From the NCBI GenBank assembly GCA_028865235.1, contig CP114561.1, forward strand, positions 2,996,001 through 3,060,000: a DNA stretch of 64,000 nt, in the 5' to 3' direction. The DNA is from Candidatus Manganitrophus sp. Its GTDB lineage: Bacteria > Nitrospirota > Nitrospiria > SBBL01 > Manganitrophaceae. Position numbers and translations under genes: made by a program. The notes beneath the pieces were generated by a model. That model was not told the origin of the DNA. It saw only the letters and a program-made list of their open reading frames with translations, and ran no database searches. Below, piece after piece: positions 21,136 to 32,542 of this stretch; the first letter of the stretch is position 1, and every line of letters starts with the position of its first letter.

Positions 21136-22389
21136 AATCTAAAAACTCCGGGATCCGCTCGCCGCGGATCAAATCGTCCATGCTTTCGCGTTCGCGTATT
21201 GTAGCATATTTGTCGCCGTGTACAAGGACCTCGGCCGATCGGGGCCGGGCGTTGTAATTCGACGCCATCGCGAAGCCGTACGCCCCCGCGCTCAAGACCG
21301 CCAGGAGCTCCTCCGGCGCGACCTGCGGGAGGGTTCTCTCCTGCGCCAGGAAGTCGCCCGACTCGCAGATGGGCCCGACCACATCGACCGTGGCATTTCG
21401 GCGTTTTTTCTTCACGACCGGCACGATCTCATGATAGGCCTCGTAGAGGCTTGGACGAATCAGGTCGTTCATTCCGGCGTCGACAATGACAAAGTTTTTG
21501 GTCTCCCCCTCTTTCGTATAAATCACCCGGGTGATCAGCGCCCCGGCATTCCCGACCAGTGAGCGGCCCGGCTCCAAAATAATGGTGCAGCCGCTCTCTT
21601 TCAGCAGGGGAAGGATCGCCGCGGCGAGCTCTTTCGGGAGGGGGGCTTTTCGGCATCGTAGGTGATCCCGAGCCCGCCGCCGATGTCCCAGTATTTGATC
21701 TCCATACCGCGCCCGCGCAGCTCTTCGATTAATTTTGAAATCCGCTTAAGGGCATCGACGAACGGTTTGATCTGCGTCAGCTGCGAGCCGATGTGGGAGT
21801 GAATGCCGACCACCTCGATATTCGAAAGGCGCGAAGCGAGCTGATATTGCTCGACCGCCCGGGTGATCTCGATCCCGAACTTGCTCTTCTTCAACCCGGT
21901 GGAGATATAGGGGTGGGTCTTCGGATTAATGTCGGGATTGACCCGCAGCGCCACCGGCGCTTTGGTTCCCAGCGATTTGGCGACTTCGTCCAGAGCGGTC
22001 AGTTCCTGCGCCGATTCGACATTGAACATCAAGATTCCGGCGCGCAGCGCGGCCGCCATCTCCTTGCGGGTTTTGCCGACACCGGCGAAGACCATCTTTT
22101 TCGGATCGACCCCGGCGGCCAGGGCCCGGTGAAGCTCCCCTTCCGAGACGATATCGATCCCGCCCCCTTCTTTGGCGAAAAGGCGAAGGACGGCGAGGTT
22201 GGCATTGGCTTTCATTGCAAAGGCGATTAAGTGCGGAACCTTGGCAAAGGCCTTCTGGTACGCGAGGAAGTGCCGGCGCAACGTGTTGTGGCTGTAGACA
22301 TAGAGCGGGGTGCCGACCTTCTCGGCCAGCGCCTCGATCGAAACATCTTCGCAGTAGAGCTTTCCCTTCTTGAAACGAAAATCGTGCAT
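21122..22389 (-). CDS. lysA: Diaminopimelate decarboxylase (one frameshift)
   Basis: Decarboxylates meso-diaminopimelate to L-lysine, PLP-dependent fold III. Start at 22389 with GGAG 8-9 bases upstream. The N-terminal part has the PLP lysine in AFAMKANANL, VESAQEL, RVNPDINP and GIHSHIGSQL. The frame breaks in the G6 run 21640-21645; one extra G restores EKPPLPKELAAAILPLLK. The C-terminal part has ILEPGRSLVGNAG, FVIVDAGMNDLIRPSLYEAYH, GPICESGDFLAQ and YGFAMASNYNARPR. Rejoined length is about 422 residues, normal for the family. Overlaps the next gene by 14 bases. Confidence 0.93.
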
Positions 22390-22416
22390 GATTCAAACTC
22401 CTAAAATTCGGTGTTC

Positions 22417-24318
22417 CTACATTTCCATGTCGAGTGCAAGCAGCGCCGGGTCGACCGACTGCTGGAAAGACTTCTTCAGGTTCATGAACTTCACATTGGC
22501 GGCGGCGGCGATCTTCGCAAGAAACTGGGGATCGGCCAGGGTCGAAAAGGCGGCCGGCGTCGCATGTTGCAGGTGTTCGAAATTGAGAACGATATCGACC
22601 TTCGCCCGCTCCGTCGCCTGAAGGATTCGCTTCTTCAGTTCCTTTGCATTCAACCGATCGAGCGTCCCTTCCAGATTGACCCGAAGCTCGCGGAGCCTTT
22701 CCGTTTTTTGAGCCCGGATCTGGAGAAAGCGGTCGATCCGGCCGGAGACCTGACCGGATACTTCCTGGACCTTTTCCCGCAGCGAGTTTAAGGCGTTGGG
22801 GATCAGGTTCTCGGTCTCAACACTCGGCAGCTTCGTCTGCAGGTTCTGGATCACCTGCGAGAGGGGGGAGATGCTTCCCTTCGGGGCGGTCCGCTTGATG
22901 ATGCTCCGGAAGGCCATGTTCATCATCCACCGCGCGAGCAGCCGCTGGTTGGTGTAGAAGAGACGCCGCATGATCGAGTCGTGCGAGTAAAACCGATGAT
23001 TGGCCCAATAAAATCCTTCTTGAAGGGTCTCCACCGACATCCGTTTCGGTTTGAAGACAACATGTTTTCCGTCGTATTTTTCCCACTCGTTGTGAAGGAT
23101 TCTCCCCTCGGCCTTCATCCGGTCGAAGAGGGGGGTTCCCGGAAGCGGCGTCAGAATATTGAAGTAAGCAAGCTCCATATTGTTTTGGATGAGGAAGTCG
23201 ACCGTTTTCTCGAAGACCGTATCGTCGTCATGATCGAACCCGAAGATCACCCCCGGATTGAGCATGATCCCATTGTCGTGAAAACATTTGATCTGCCGCT
23301 CGTACTGCTCGACCCGGTTGAACGGCTTGTTCGTCTCGTCGATGCTTTCTTCGAAAATCGATTCCATTCCGACGAACATCGCAACACAACCCGAGTCGGC
23401 GGCGAGCTTCACCATGTCGGGCTCGTCTCCGAGAAAGAGGGTACATTGCGCCCCCCACTTGATGTCGAGCGCCTTCAGCGCCGTCCAGAGCTCCTTGCAG
23501 TAAGTCCGGTTCGAATTATGGAGATCGTCGACGAAGGCGAAGAAGGTTCCGTCCTCAATCCCGGAGTAGAATCGGATCGAGGTTTTAAAACGCTCGAAGA
23601 TCGGTCCCTTCAGCATTTTATCGACGATCTTGCTCTGCCGCCATTCCTTGACCCGCTGCATCTCGGCAATCACTTCGGGAACCGGCCGCCGGCGGGTGGT
23701 TTTCCCGTTGAAGGGAGAAACCGAGCAGAATTCGCATTCAAAGTGGCAGCCGCGGGTTGTCATCAAGCACTGGCCGGTCATGTAGGCGTCTTGTTTTAGC
23801 AACTCCAGCCGGGTTTGGCGATACCCTTCCATCGCCGGAAAACTTTCCATTCGATAAAACTTTTGAAGCTTTCCCTCCTCGAAGTCTTGAAGGAGTTTCG
23901 GCCAGAGATCCTCGGCCTCGCCGATGACGACGCTGTCGGCATATCGGGCCGCTTCCTCCGGCATATAGCTGGGATGCACCCCTCCGAGGACGACGGTGAT
24001 CCCTCTGGCTCGGAAGCGCTTGGAGATCTCATATGCGCGCGGGGCATAACAGGTCATCGCCGAGATGCCGACCAGATCGACCTGGACGTTATAATCGATG
24101 ACATCCACGCTCTCGTCGACGATTTGAATGTCCCAATGGGAGGGAGTATAGGCGGCCAGACTCGGGAGGCTCAGCTTCGGAAACCAGAGGACCTGGCGCT
24201 CTCTGGGGGCCATCCGATAGATGTTGTTTTCCGGATAGGGTTCGATAAATAAAATCTTCTTCCGCTGCTTCGCAACCGGCCTTTTATTCGCGGCTTTTCC
24301 GAGCTGTATCAGCTGCAT
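22417..24318 (-). CDS. B12-binding radical SAM protein with C-terminal extension
   Basis: 633 residues, complete. An N-terminal cobalamin-binding Rossmann-like domain (about 50-140: VDLVGISAMTCYAPRA, VVLGGVHPSYMPEEA, VIGEAEDLWP), a radical SAM core with the cluster motif C-x3-C-x2-C in CHFECEFC (about residue 190), and MFVGMESIFEESI further on. An insertion of some 60 residues follows the cluster motif. The tail of about 140 residues has amphipathic helices and then a stretch resembling a STAS fold (VDIVLNFEHLQHATPAAFSTL). The family includes hopanoid and other methylases; substrate here unknown. It lies inside the arginine/lysine series, 27 bases before lysA. Confidence 0.85.
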   Translation of the reverse strand: MQLIQLGKAANKRPVAKQRKKILFIEPYPENNIYRMAPRERQVLWFPKLSLPSLAAYTPSHWDIQIVDESVDVIDYNVQVDLVGISAMTCYAPRAYEISKRFRARGITVVLGGVHPSYMPEEAARYADSVVIGEAEDLWPKLLQDFEEGKLQKFYRMESFPAMEGYRQTRLELLKQDAYMTGQCLMTTRGCHFECEFCSVSPFNGKTTRRRPVPEVIAEMQRVKEWRQSKIVDKMLKGPIFERFKTSIRFYSGIEDGTFFAFVDDLHNSNRTYCKELWTALKALDIKWGAQCTLFLGDEPDMVKLAADSGCVAMFVGMESIFEESIDETNKPFNRVEQYERQIKCFHDNGIMLNPGVIFGFDHDDDTVFEKTVDFLIQNNMELAYFNILTPLPGTPLFDRMKAEGRILHNEWEKYDGKHVVFKPKRMSVETLQEGFYWANHRFYSHDSIMRRLFYTNQRLLARWMMNMAFRSIIKRTAPKGSISPLSQVIQNLQTKLPSVETENLIPNALNSLREKVQEVSGQVSGRIDRFLQIRAQKTERLRELRVNLEGTLDRLNAKELKKRILQATERAKVDIVLNFEHLQHATPAAFSTLADPQFLAKIAAAANVKFMNLKKSFQQSVDPALLALDMEM

Positions 24319-24358
24319 GGTACCTCCTTGCGTCTCGCTTCAGTCAAACACAGGTGGA

Positions 24359-24514
24359 TTATGAGGGGCTGGATTCCGGGTTGTTCTTAGGGGTCGATCG
24401 ATCTTGGCCGGGTTCTTCATCCGGCGCAACGGGATTCCCCTTTCTACCACAAGCCGATAGAAATAGAAAGCATAAAAAAAAGACCAAAATGTAGTATAAC
24501 GGCTTTCGAATCAC
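24359..24514 (-). CDS. LptM/YifL-like small lipoprotein
   Basis: 51 residues, GTG start at 24514 with AGAGGA 8 bases upstream. Short basic start (VIRKPLYYIL), a hydrophobic run, a lipobox LSAC with Cys22, then GRKGNPVAPDEEP and a polar, proline-rich tail. The ACGRKG motif straight after the lipobox is the hallmark of the small lipoprotein found beside lysA in many Gram-negative bacteria. In enterobacteria the homologue (LptM) assists assembly of the LPS export translocon. That role is only transferred by similarity and position. Located between argH and the radical SAM gene. Confidence 0.8.
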   Translation of the reverse strand: MIRKPLYYILVFFLCFLFLSACGRKGNPVAPDEEPGQDRSTPKNNPESSPS

Positions 24515-24554
24515 GGTTCAATTCCTCTTTTTCTGGAGTTTTACCGGTTTTTTG

Positions 24555-25982
24555 TTACTCTTTCAGCTTTCGTTTTATCTTTCGGATTTCGGCTTCGATC
24601 GATTGGGGAGCGGTCCCGCCGACCCCCCCTTTCGTTGCAAAGAGCCGGTCAACGAAAAGCATTCGAAAACATCCCCCGCGAAGAGGGGAGAAAAAGTCTG
24701 AAGCTCGGCCAAGGTCCACCCTTCCATCGGCCTGCCCTCTTCCAGGCTCCGGCGGACGATCTTCCCGGCGACCTTGTGCGCCTGCCGGAAGGGGAGCCCC
24801 TTGGGAACGAGGTAATCGGCGAGATCGGTGGCGGAGGCGAAACCCCTCAGCTGGGGCGCCTCCAGCATCCGCTCCTGGGTTCTGAAAGTGACCTGCCGGC
24901 ACCATGTCGGCCAGTAGGCGCGCACGAGGCGCTTTTGCACCGTGTCGACCGTGTTAAAGAGCGGCTCCTTGTCTTCCTGATGATCCTGGTTGTAGGCGAG
25001 CGGGAGACCCTTCAGCAGGGTCAGCAGGGCCAGGAGCGACCCGTTGACCCGTCCGGTTTTTCCCCGAATCAGTTCCAGCACGTCGGGATTTTTCTTCTGC
25101 GGCATCATCGCCGCTCCCGGTGCAGAACCGGTCGGGGAGATCGATGAATCGGAATTCGGAAGAGGCCCAGAGGATCCAATCTTCCGCCCATCGGGAGAGG
25201 TGCATCATTAAGATCGACGCCGCCGAGAGAAATTCGACGATAAAATCGCGATCGCTCACCGTATCGAGGCTGTTGGCGGTGACCTCGGAGAATCCGAGCG
25301 CTCGCGCAACGACCTCCCGATTGATCCCGAAGCTGTTCCCCGCGAGGGCCCCGGCGCCGAGCGGCATCTGGTCGATCCGCTTCAGACAGTCGGTCAACCG
25401 GCCTCGGTCCCGCTCCAACATCTCATAATAGGCAAGCAGCTGGTGCGCCAGCGAAATCGGCTGGGCCCGCTGCAAGTGGGTGTAGCCGGGGAGGACCGTG
25501 CCGATGTGGGACTCGGCCTGCGTCGACCAGGGCGCGTTGAACGGACCGGATCAATTCGAGCAGCGCTCGGGTCTCCTCCCGAAGATAAAGCCGAAGGTCG
25601 AGGGCGATTTGGTCGTTTCGGCTCCGGCCGGTGTGAAGTTTCCCCCAACCTCGCCGACCTTTTCCACCAGCCGCCGCTCGATGTGCATATGGATATCTTC
25701 ATCGGCCGCGGCGGCCTGGAGTCGATCCCCCTCCGCCGCGATCTCCGCTTCGATTTCTTTAAGGCCGCGAATCAGGGTGTCCCGCTCCCCCTCGGTGAGC
25801 AGTCCGGCCCGGCCGAGCGCTTCCGTATGGGCGATGCTCCCCTGAATGTCATACCGGTAGAGACGCCGGTCGAACGAGAACGACGAGGTAAACCGTTCCA
25901 CCTCCGGATCGGTCGCCTCGGTAAACCGCCCTTCCCAGGCTTTCGTGAAGACAGGGGCTGGGGGGCGGGGGACGGGTGTCAC
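24555..25982 (-). CDS. argH: Argininosuccinate lyase (at least four frameshifts)
   Basis: Splits argininosuccinate into arginine and fumarate, the last arginine step. Pieces in all three frames rejoin in order: [81 protein letters not shown], then [12 protein letters not shown], the signature [17 protein letters not shown], and a C-terminal arm ending KIKRKLKE. Breaks are near 25640, 25525, 25115 and 24655. Joined length is about 470 residues, as expected. The start is unclear: no ATG lies near the conserved N-terminus and the GTG at 25982 is inside a GC-rich repeat. Most likely intact in the living organism. Confidence 0.88.
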
Positions 25983-26062
25983 CCCCCTTGCCCCCCCTTG
26001 TCAGGGAGGGATTTTCTAGCCTTGTCTCTTCCCTGGCCTCCGGCCCCCGGCCCCCAGCCCCT
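25955..26062. repeat. GC-rich low-complexity repeat between argG and argH
   Basis: Runs of G or C of 5-7 bases joined by short links (ggggctggggggcggggg near 25958; ccggcccccggcccccag near 26042), plus ccccccttgcccccccttg. Similar units occur before folK (16827-16857). The argH start candidate lies within it. Confidence 0.6.
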
Positions 26063-26067
26063 GTTTT

Positions 26068-27300
26068 TTACTTTTTCTTGCCATGCGGGTTTTTCGATCC
26101 TTTTCGACCCATTGCCATCAGCTTCAGCCGGAGGGCGTTGAGGCGGATGAAGCCTTCGGCGTCTTTAGGAATGTAGACGGTGTCTTTCTCGAACGTCGAG
26201 ATCTCCTGGCGGTAGAGGGAGCGGGGCGATTTCCGTCCGGCGAGCGTCACGCTTCCTCTATAAAGCTTCAGCCTTGCTGTCCCGGTGACCCCTTCCTGCG
26301 CCTTGTCAATGAGCCCTTGGAGGAGTTCCCGCTCCGGGGAGAACCAGTAGCCGTAGTAGACCAGCCGGGCATACTGCGGGATGAGGCTGTCGCGCAGATG
26401 AAGCACTTCCCGGTCGAGGGTGAGCGATTCGATCGCCCGATGCGCCGCATGGAGAAGGGTCCCGCCGGGAGTTTCATAAACCCCGCGCGATTTGATTCCG
26501 ACATATCTATTCTCAACCAGATCGACCCGCCCCACGCCATGTTCGCCGCCGATCCGGTTCAGCTCGCCGATCAGCTTCGCGGGGGAGTATTTTTTCCCGT
26601 CGATGCTGACCGGATTGCCGTCGACGAACCCGATTTCAAGATAGCGCGGTTCATCCGGCGCCTTCTGGGGGGAGGTCGTGAAGGTAAACATCGACTCCGG
26701 CGGCTCCGCCCAAGGATCTTCCAAAATCCCCCCTTCGTAGCTGACATGGAAGAGGTTACGATCGATGCTGTACGGCTTCTCCAGCGTCGCCGTCACCGGA
26801 ATCCCATGCTGGTGGGAGTAGGCGATCAGCTCCGAGCGCGATTTGAATTCCCAGTCGCGCCAGGGGGCGATGATTTGGATCGAAGGGTCGATCGAAAGGT
26901 AGGTCAGCTCAAAGCGAACCTGGTCGTTCCCTTTTCCGGTTGCGCCGTGGGAGACCGCATCGGCTTTTTCTTTTTTGGCGACCTCCATCTGCCCCTTGGC
27001 GATCAGCGGGCGGGCAATGGAAGTTCCGAGGAGATACGATCCCTCATAAACGGCGTTGGCCCGGAGCATCGGGAAGAGATATTCTTTTGCGAAGATCTCC
27101 TTTAGATCGGTGATGACGACCTTGCTCGCCCCGGTTTTCTTCGCCTTCTCGGCGACGGCGGCGAGCTCTTCCCCCTGGCCGACATCGGCGCAGAAGGCAA
27201 TCACCTCACACTGATACCGCTCGATCAACCATCGGATGATGACGGAGGTATCCAGCCCTCCCGAGTAAGCCAGCACGACTTTCTTTATTTTCTTCTCCAT
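26068..27300 (-). CDS. argG: Argininosuccinate synthase
   Basis: 410 residues. Start ATG at 27300 ([19 protein letters not shown]) with AGGA 8 bases upstream; an earlier in-frame start at 27324 has no homologous sequence. Joins citrulline and aspartate with ATP. The P-loop [36 protein letters not shown] and [17 protein letters not shown] are typical. Uninterrupted frame. Lies 35 bases after argF and about 85 bases before argH, the gap holding a GC-rich repeat. Confidence 0.96.
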   Translation of the reverse strand: MEKKIKKVVLAYSGGLDTSVIIRWLIERYQCEVIAFCADVGQGEELAAVAEKAKKTGASKVVITDLKEIFAKEYLFPMLRANAVYEGSYLLGTSIARPLIAKGQMEVAKKEKADAVSHGATGKGNDQVRFELTYLSIDPSIQIIAPWRDWEFKSRSELIAYSHQHGIPVTATLEKPYSIDRNLFHVSYEGGILEDPWAEPPESMFTFTTSPQKAPDEPRYLEIGFVDGNPVSIDGKKYSPAKLIGELNRIGGEHGVGRVDLVENRYVGIKSRGVYETPGGTLLHAAHRAIESLTLDREVLHLRDSLIPQYARLVYYGYWFSPERELLQGLIDKAQEGVTGTARLKLYRGSVTLAGRKSPRSLYRQEISTFEKDTVYIPKDAEGFIRLNALRLKLMAMGRKGSKNPHGKKK

Positions 27301-27335
27301 CGTCCCTTTCCTAAAACGAATCACTCAACTTTCTA

Positions 27336-28245
27336 TTATCCGACCCACCGCTCTAAAATCGCCTCCTGCATCGGGAGGCGGTTGTCGGCCTGATCGAAGA
27401 TGACCGAGTGCGGCCCTTCCATCACCTCGGCGGTGATCTCTTCTCCGCGATGGGCGGGGAGACAATGCATCACCAGGACGTCGGGCTTTGCCTGGGCCAC
27501 CAGTTTCTGGTTGATCTGGTATGGCTTGAACGTTCTGACCCGCGCCTGTTTTTCCTTTTCCTGGCCCATCGATACCCACACGTCGGTGTAGAGGATGTCG
27601 GCCCCCTCGGCGGCCTTTACCGGATCATGAATGACCTCAACGTTCCCGCCGTTCTTTCGAGCGACCTCCTCTGTTTCCTTCACGATGTTGTGATGCGGCA
27701 GGAACTTTTTCGGGCAAGCGATCACGACCTTCATTCCCACCTTCGCTCCTCCCTCCATCAAGGAGTGGGCGATGTTGTTGCCGTCGCCGATGTAGGCGAG
27801 CTTGAGCCCCTTCAACTTCCCCCGCTTTTCAAGGATGGTGAGGAGATCGGAGAGGATCTGGCAGGGATGGTGAAGGTCGGTCAACCCATTAATGACCGGG
27901 ATCGACGCGTTTCGGGCCCAATCTTCGAGCTTCTCCTGCTCATAGGTCCGGATGACCAGGCCGTCGAGATAGCCGGAGAGAACCCGCGCCGTATCGCCGA
28001 TCGTCTCGCCCCGCTTGATCTGAATATCGTCGAACGAGAGGAAGATCGGGTGCCCCCCGAGCCGCGTGACCGCGACTTCGAAGGAGACCCGGGTGCGCGT
28101 CGATGATTTCTCAAAGAGAAGTCCGACCGACCGCCCCACCAAAGGGAGCGATTCCTTCGACGCGCGCGAACGATTTTTATAATACTGCGCCCGTCGGAGG
28201 AGCCACTCGATCTGCTCGACCGAGAGGGAGGCAAGGCTTAAGAGA

Positions 28246-28259
<14 letters not shown>
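27336..28259 (-). CDS. argF: Ornithine carbamoyltransferase
   Basis: 307 residues, complete. Transfers the carbamoyl group to ornithine giving citrulline. Carbamoyl-phosphate motif SSTRTRVSFE near residue 55, the HHPCQ motif (DLHHPCQILSDLL) near 132, and the ornithine-side motif MHCLPAHRGEEI near the C-terminus. Starts 14 bases inside the end of argD, so translation of the two is probably coupled. Confidence 0.96.
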
Positions 28260-29431
<1,172 letters not shown>

Positions 29432-29773
29432 CCACGATGAAGTTGTTGATCGCTTTTTCAAGGAGCTTGCTCCCCTCGGCAAAATAGGAAAATTCTTATA
29501 TAACACAGAGTTCCCGCTGGAAGCAATAAATATTGAGAGATTGCGGCGAAGGATGCCGGCCTTTCACTCCGGCATCCCTTGCCGGAAGCGGTACGGAAAT
29601 TGCTCAAAGCCTCCTTCGGGATGATCGTCGGATTCGAATGATGGGCTCTTCACGGCGCGATTCGGTAAGAGAGGCGGTGGACCGCCTATTTCAACGATCG
29701 GATGCGCGGGTAAGCGCTTGCAACCTTTTGACAAGATTTTGCGAATTCAAACCTTACTGTAGGGAGACTCGGA
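29432..29773. other. Divergent intergenic region with a hairpin
   Basis: Lies between argD (minus) and the secreted PKD protein (plus). A 9-base-pair hairpin ggatgccgg/ccggcatcc at 29551-29577 has no T run on either side. A possible -35 TTGACA at 29728-29733 has no well spaced -10. No gene of its own is apparent. Confidence 0.5.
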
Positions 29774-32542
29774 ATGAAACGGCGCTGGTGCGGTTTTTCT
29801 CTTTTTTTTGATGCTGGGGTGGGTGGCCGCGGCGGGTGCGCAGACGCCGCTTTTCTCGGATGACTTCAACCGGGCCGGAAGCAATCTGGGACCGAATTGG
29901 TCTGCCGTCGTCGGAAGCTTTTCGACCGATGGGACGCAGGCGGTCTCCCAGTCGGCCCAGAACTGGGCGAAGGTGACCGCCGCCATCGGAACCGACGACT
30001 ACCAGGTCGAGGCGCGGATTACGCCGCCGGCCGGGAGCAACTATACCGGTCTGGTGGCCCGCGGAGATGCCGCTTTCTTCTACAAGGATCTCTACGCCGT
30101 CCAAATCGATGCCGTCAGTCAGAAGGTAAACCTTTATCGCCGGAACGCCGGGACCTGGACCTTCCTGAGAGGGGGGCGGCCCCGGGGGGAATCGTGGCGG
30201 GAACCGCTTACCTATTGGCGATGAAAGTCTCCGGAAGCAATCCCGTTCAACTGGAAATTCTTTTCCAGGGAGCCCTTCTTTTTTCCTACAGCGACAGTGC
30301 CGCAAACCGCATTCTGAACGGCGCTCCCGGAATTCAGAACTATAACAGTGGCGTGAGATATGATCATTTCGTCGTTTCTTCATTGACCCCTCCGACCGGC
30401 AATCAGCCGCCGGTCGCCTCTTTTTCGGCCGGCCCCACCTCGGGGAGTGCGCCGTTAGCTGTTTCCTTTAATGCCTCGGCTTCTTCCGATCCGGATGGCT
30501 CGATCGCGAACTTCTCCTGGAATTTCGGGGATGGAACCACCGGGAGCGGGGTGACGACCGGGCATACTTATCAGACCGCCGGAACTTTCACAGCCACACT
30601 GACGGTAACCGACAACGGCGGCGCCCAGAACAGCACGACGAGGACGATCTCGGTCCAATCCACGGGAGGGGGGAGGAGAGACGATCCTCTTCGAAGACAA
30701 CTTCAACCGGACCGGAAGCACCCTGGGGACGAACTGGCGGCTCGACGGGGGAAGCTTCTCGACCGATGGGACGATGGCCGTTTCGGGCGGCTCGGCCAAC
30801 TGGGCGGGGGTAACGACGTCGATCGGCACCTCCGATTATGCCGTTGAGTCGATTTTGATTGTTCCGGCGGGGAGTTTCTACTCCGGGATCGCCGCGCGGG
30901 GACAGAGCACCGCGGTCAACAGCGACAACTACAGTCTCCAGATCAGCACCCAAGGCACCGTCAATCTCTACCGCCGAAACGCCGGCGCCTGGACGCTCCT
31001 TAGGTCGATCGCTGCGCCTGGCGGGATCGTGGCGGGGACCCCTTACAAACTCAAACTAAAGGTGAGCGGCGCGAACCCAACGAACCTGGAGGTCTCATTT
31101 CAGGATGCGCTTCTCTTCACGTACGCCGACAATTCCACCGGCCAGCTCTTTTCGGGCCAGCCGGGGATCTCCAATTATAATGCCGGGGTGAAATACGACC
31201 AGTTCCGCGTGATGGGGCTCGGAGGCGGCGGCAATCAGAGCCCGGTCGCCCGATTCACCTGCACCCCGAGCAGCGGTACCGGGCCGCTGACGACGACTTG
31301 TGATGCGTCGGCGTCGTCCGATCCGGATGGCTCGATCGCGACTTTCTCTTGGAATTTCGGCGATGGGACCACCGGGAGCGGCGTGACGACCGGTCATACC
31401 TATCAGAACACCGGCAGCTATACGGTCACATTGATCGTGACCGACACCATGGGGGGCGGGGGACGGCCAGCGGAACGATTACGGTCAATCCGGCCGCCGG
31501 AACAGGGTGGACCGCTTCAAGAGTGCCCGGTGATTTAAAGGGGGTCCACTTCGTCGATCGAAACATCGGCTGGGTCACCGGCATGGACCTGGGAATCTTC
31601 AAGACAACCGACGGCGGGAAGAGCTGGACGAAGCAGACGAACATCGTCTGGAAGAGTACCCCGCCGGAGATCCTTCCCGATGTGTATGATGTTTTCTTCG
31701 TCAATAGCCAAGTCGGCTGGGCCGCCGGCTGGCCGGAGTTGATCCTCGGGACCACCGATGGCGGGGCGACCTGGCGGGAGCAGCACCTCAACCGCGCATA
31801 TACCACGCCGACGAACTACTGTGAAGCATTCGACGCGGCCGGGACCTGTCTGAAGAAAAAAGGGCCGTATATGCGCCGCGTCCGCTTTGCCGATGCGTCG
31901 AACGGCTGGGTTGTTGGCCGATACGGCTACATCTTTAGGACGACCAACGGCGGGACGACCTGGACGTTCCTCCGGCAGGACTGGCCGCTGCCGGTTCCCT
32001 GTCCGCCACGGATCGCGTACACCCCTCATTGGTTCGGTCTCGATGTGGTGAGCACGAATGAAATCTGGATTTCGGGCGGGATGGACGACGGGAACGGCTG
32101 TCCCGGTTGGAACCGGGTGATCGTTCACTCGAACGATGGGGGGGCGACCTGGATTTATCAAAACGAGCTGCCGGAGTTCGGCGGCCTCGGCGGGAGCGGC
32201 CGGTACCACGATCTTCATCTGATCGGCAATCTTGGCTGGGCGGTCGGCGAGATCGGGGCGATCCTTCGGACGACCGATCATGGGGCGACCTGGAGACAGG
32301 TGACGAACACCGGGGCCGGAAACATCTCGCTCTGGGGATTGGCCTTCCCCGATCCGCAGCATGTCTGGATCGTCGGCACGGGCGGTCTCATTCTCCATAG
32401 CGCAGACGGCGGGACGACCTGGGTAAAGCAGAACGGCAACACCACAAACCGGCTTCACCGGGTTTCGTTTGTGGATGCTTTCTTCGGCTGGGCGGCGGGA
32501 CATCTGGGGGTGATCACCCGAACGACGAGCGGAGGGCGCTAA
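29774..32542 (+). CDS. Secreted protein with two jelly-roll/PKD pairs and a YCF48-type propeller (four frameshifts)
   Basis: Start ATG at 29774 with AGGGAG 7 bases upstream; the T8 run 29802-29809 needs one more T to give a signal peptide ending AAAGAQ. The joined protein (about 920 residues) has module 1: a concanavalin-like domain (LFSDDFNRAGSNLGPNW ... VNLYRRNAGTWTFL ... GIQNYNSGVRYDHF) and a PKD domain (NFSWNFGDGTTGSGVTTGHTY). Module 2 repeats both (LFEDNFNRTGSTLGTNW; ATFSWNFGDGTTGSGV). The last about 350 residues hold YCF48/BNR-type repeats (GWVTGMDLGIFKTTDGGKSW, GWVVGRYGYIFRTTNGGTTW, GWAVGEIGAILRTTDHGATW). Further breaks near 30170, 30668 and 31457 are in G runs. Extracellular; ligand unknown. 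Confidence 0.8.

Noticed and set aside
26083-27105. 340-residue plus-strand frame opposite argG
   Set aside because: Antisense to an intact, fully conserved argG; no known motif.
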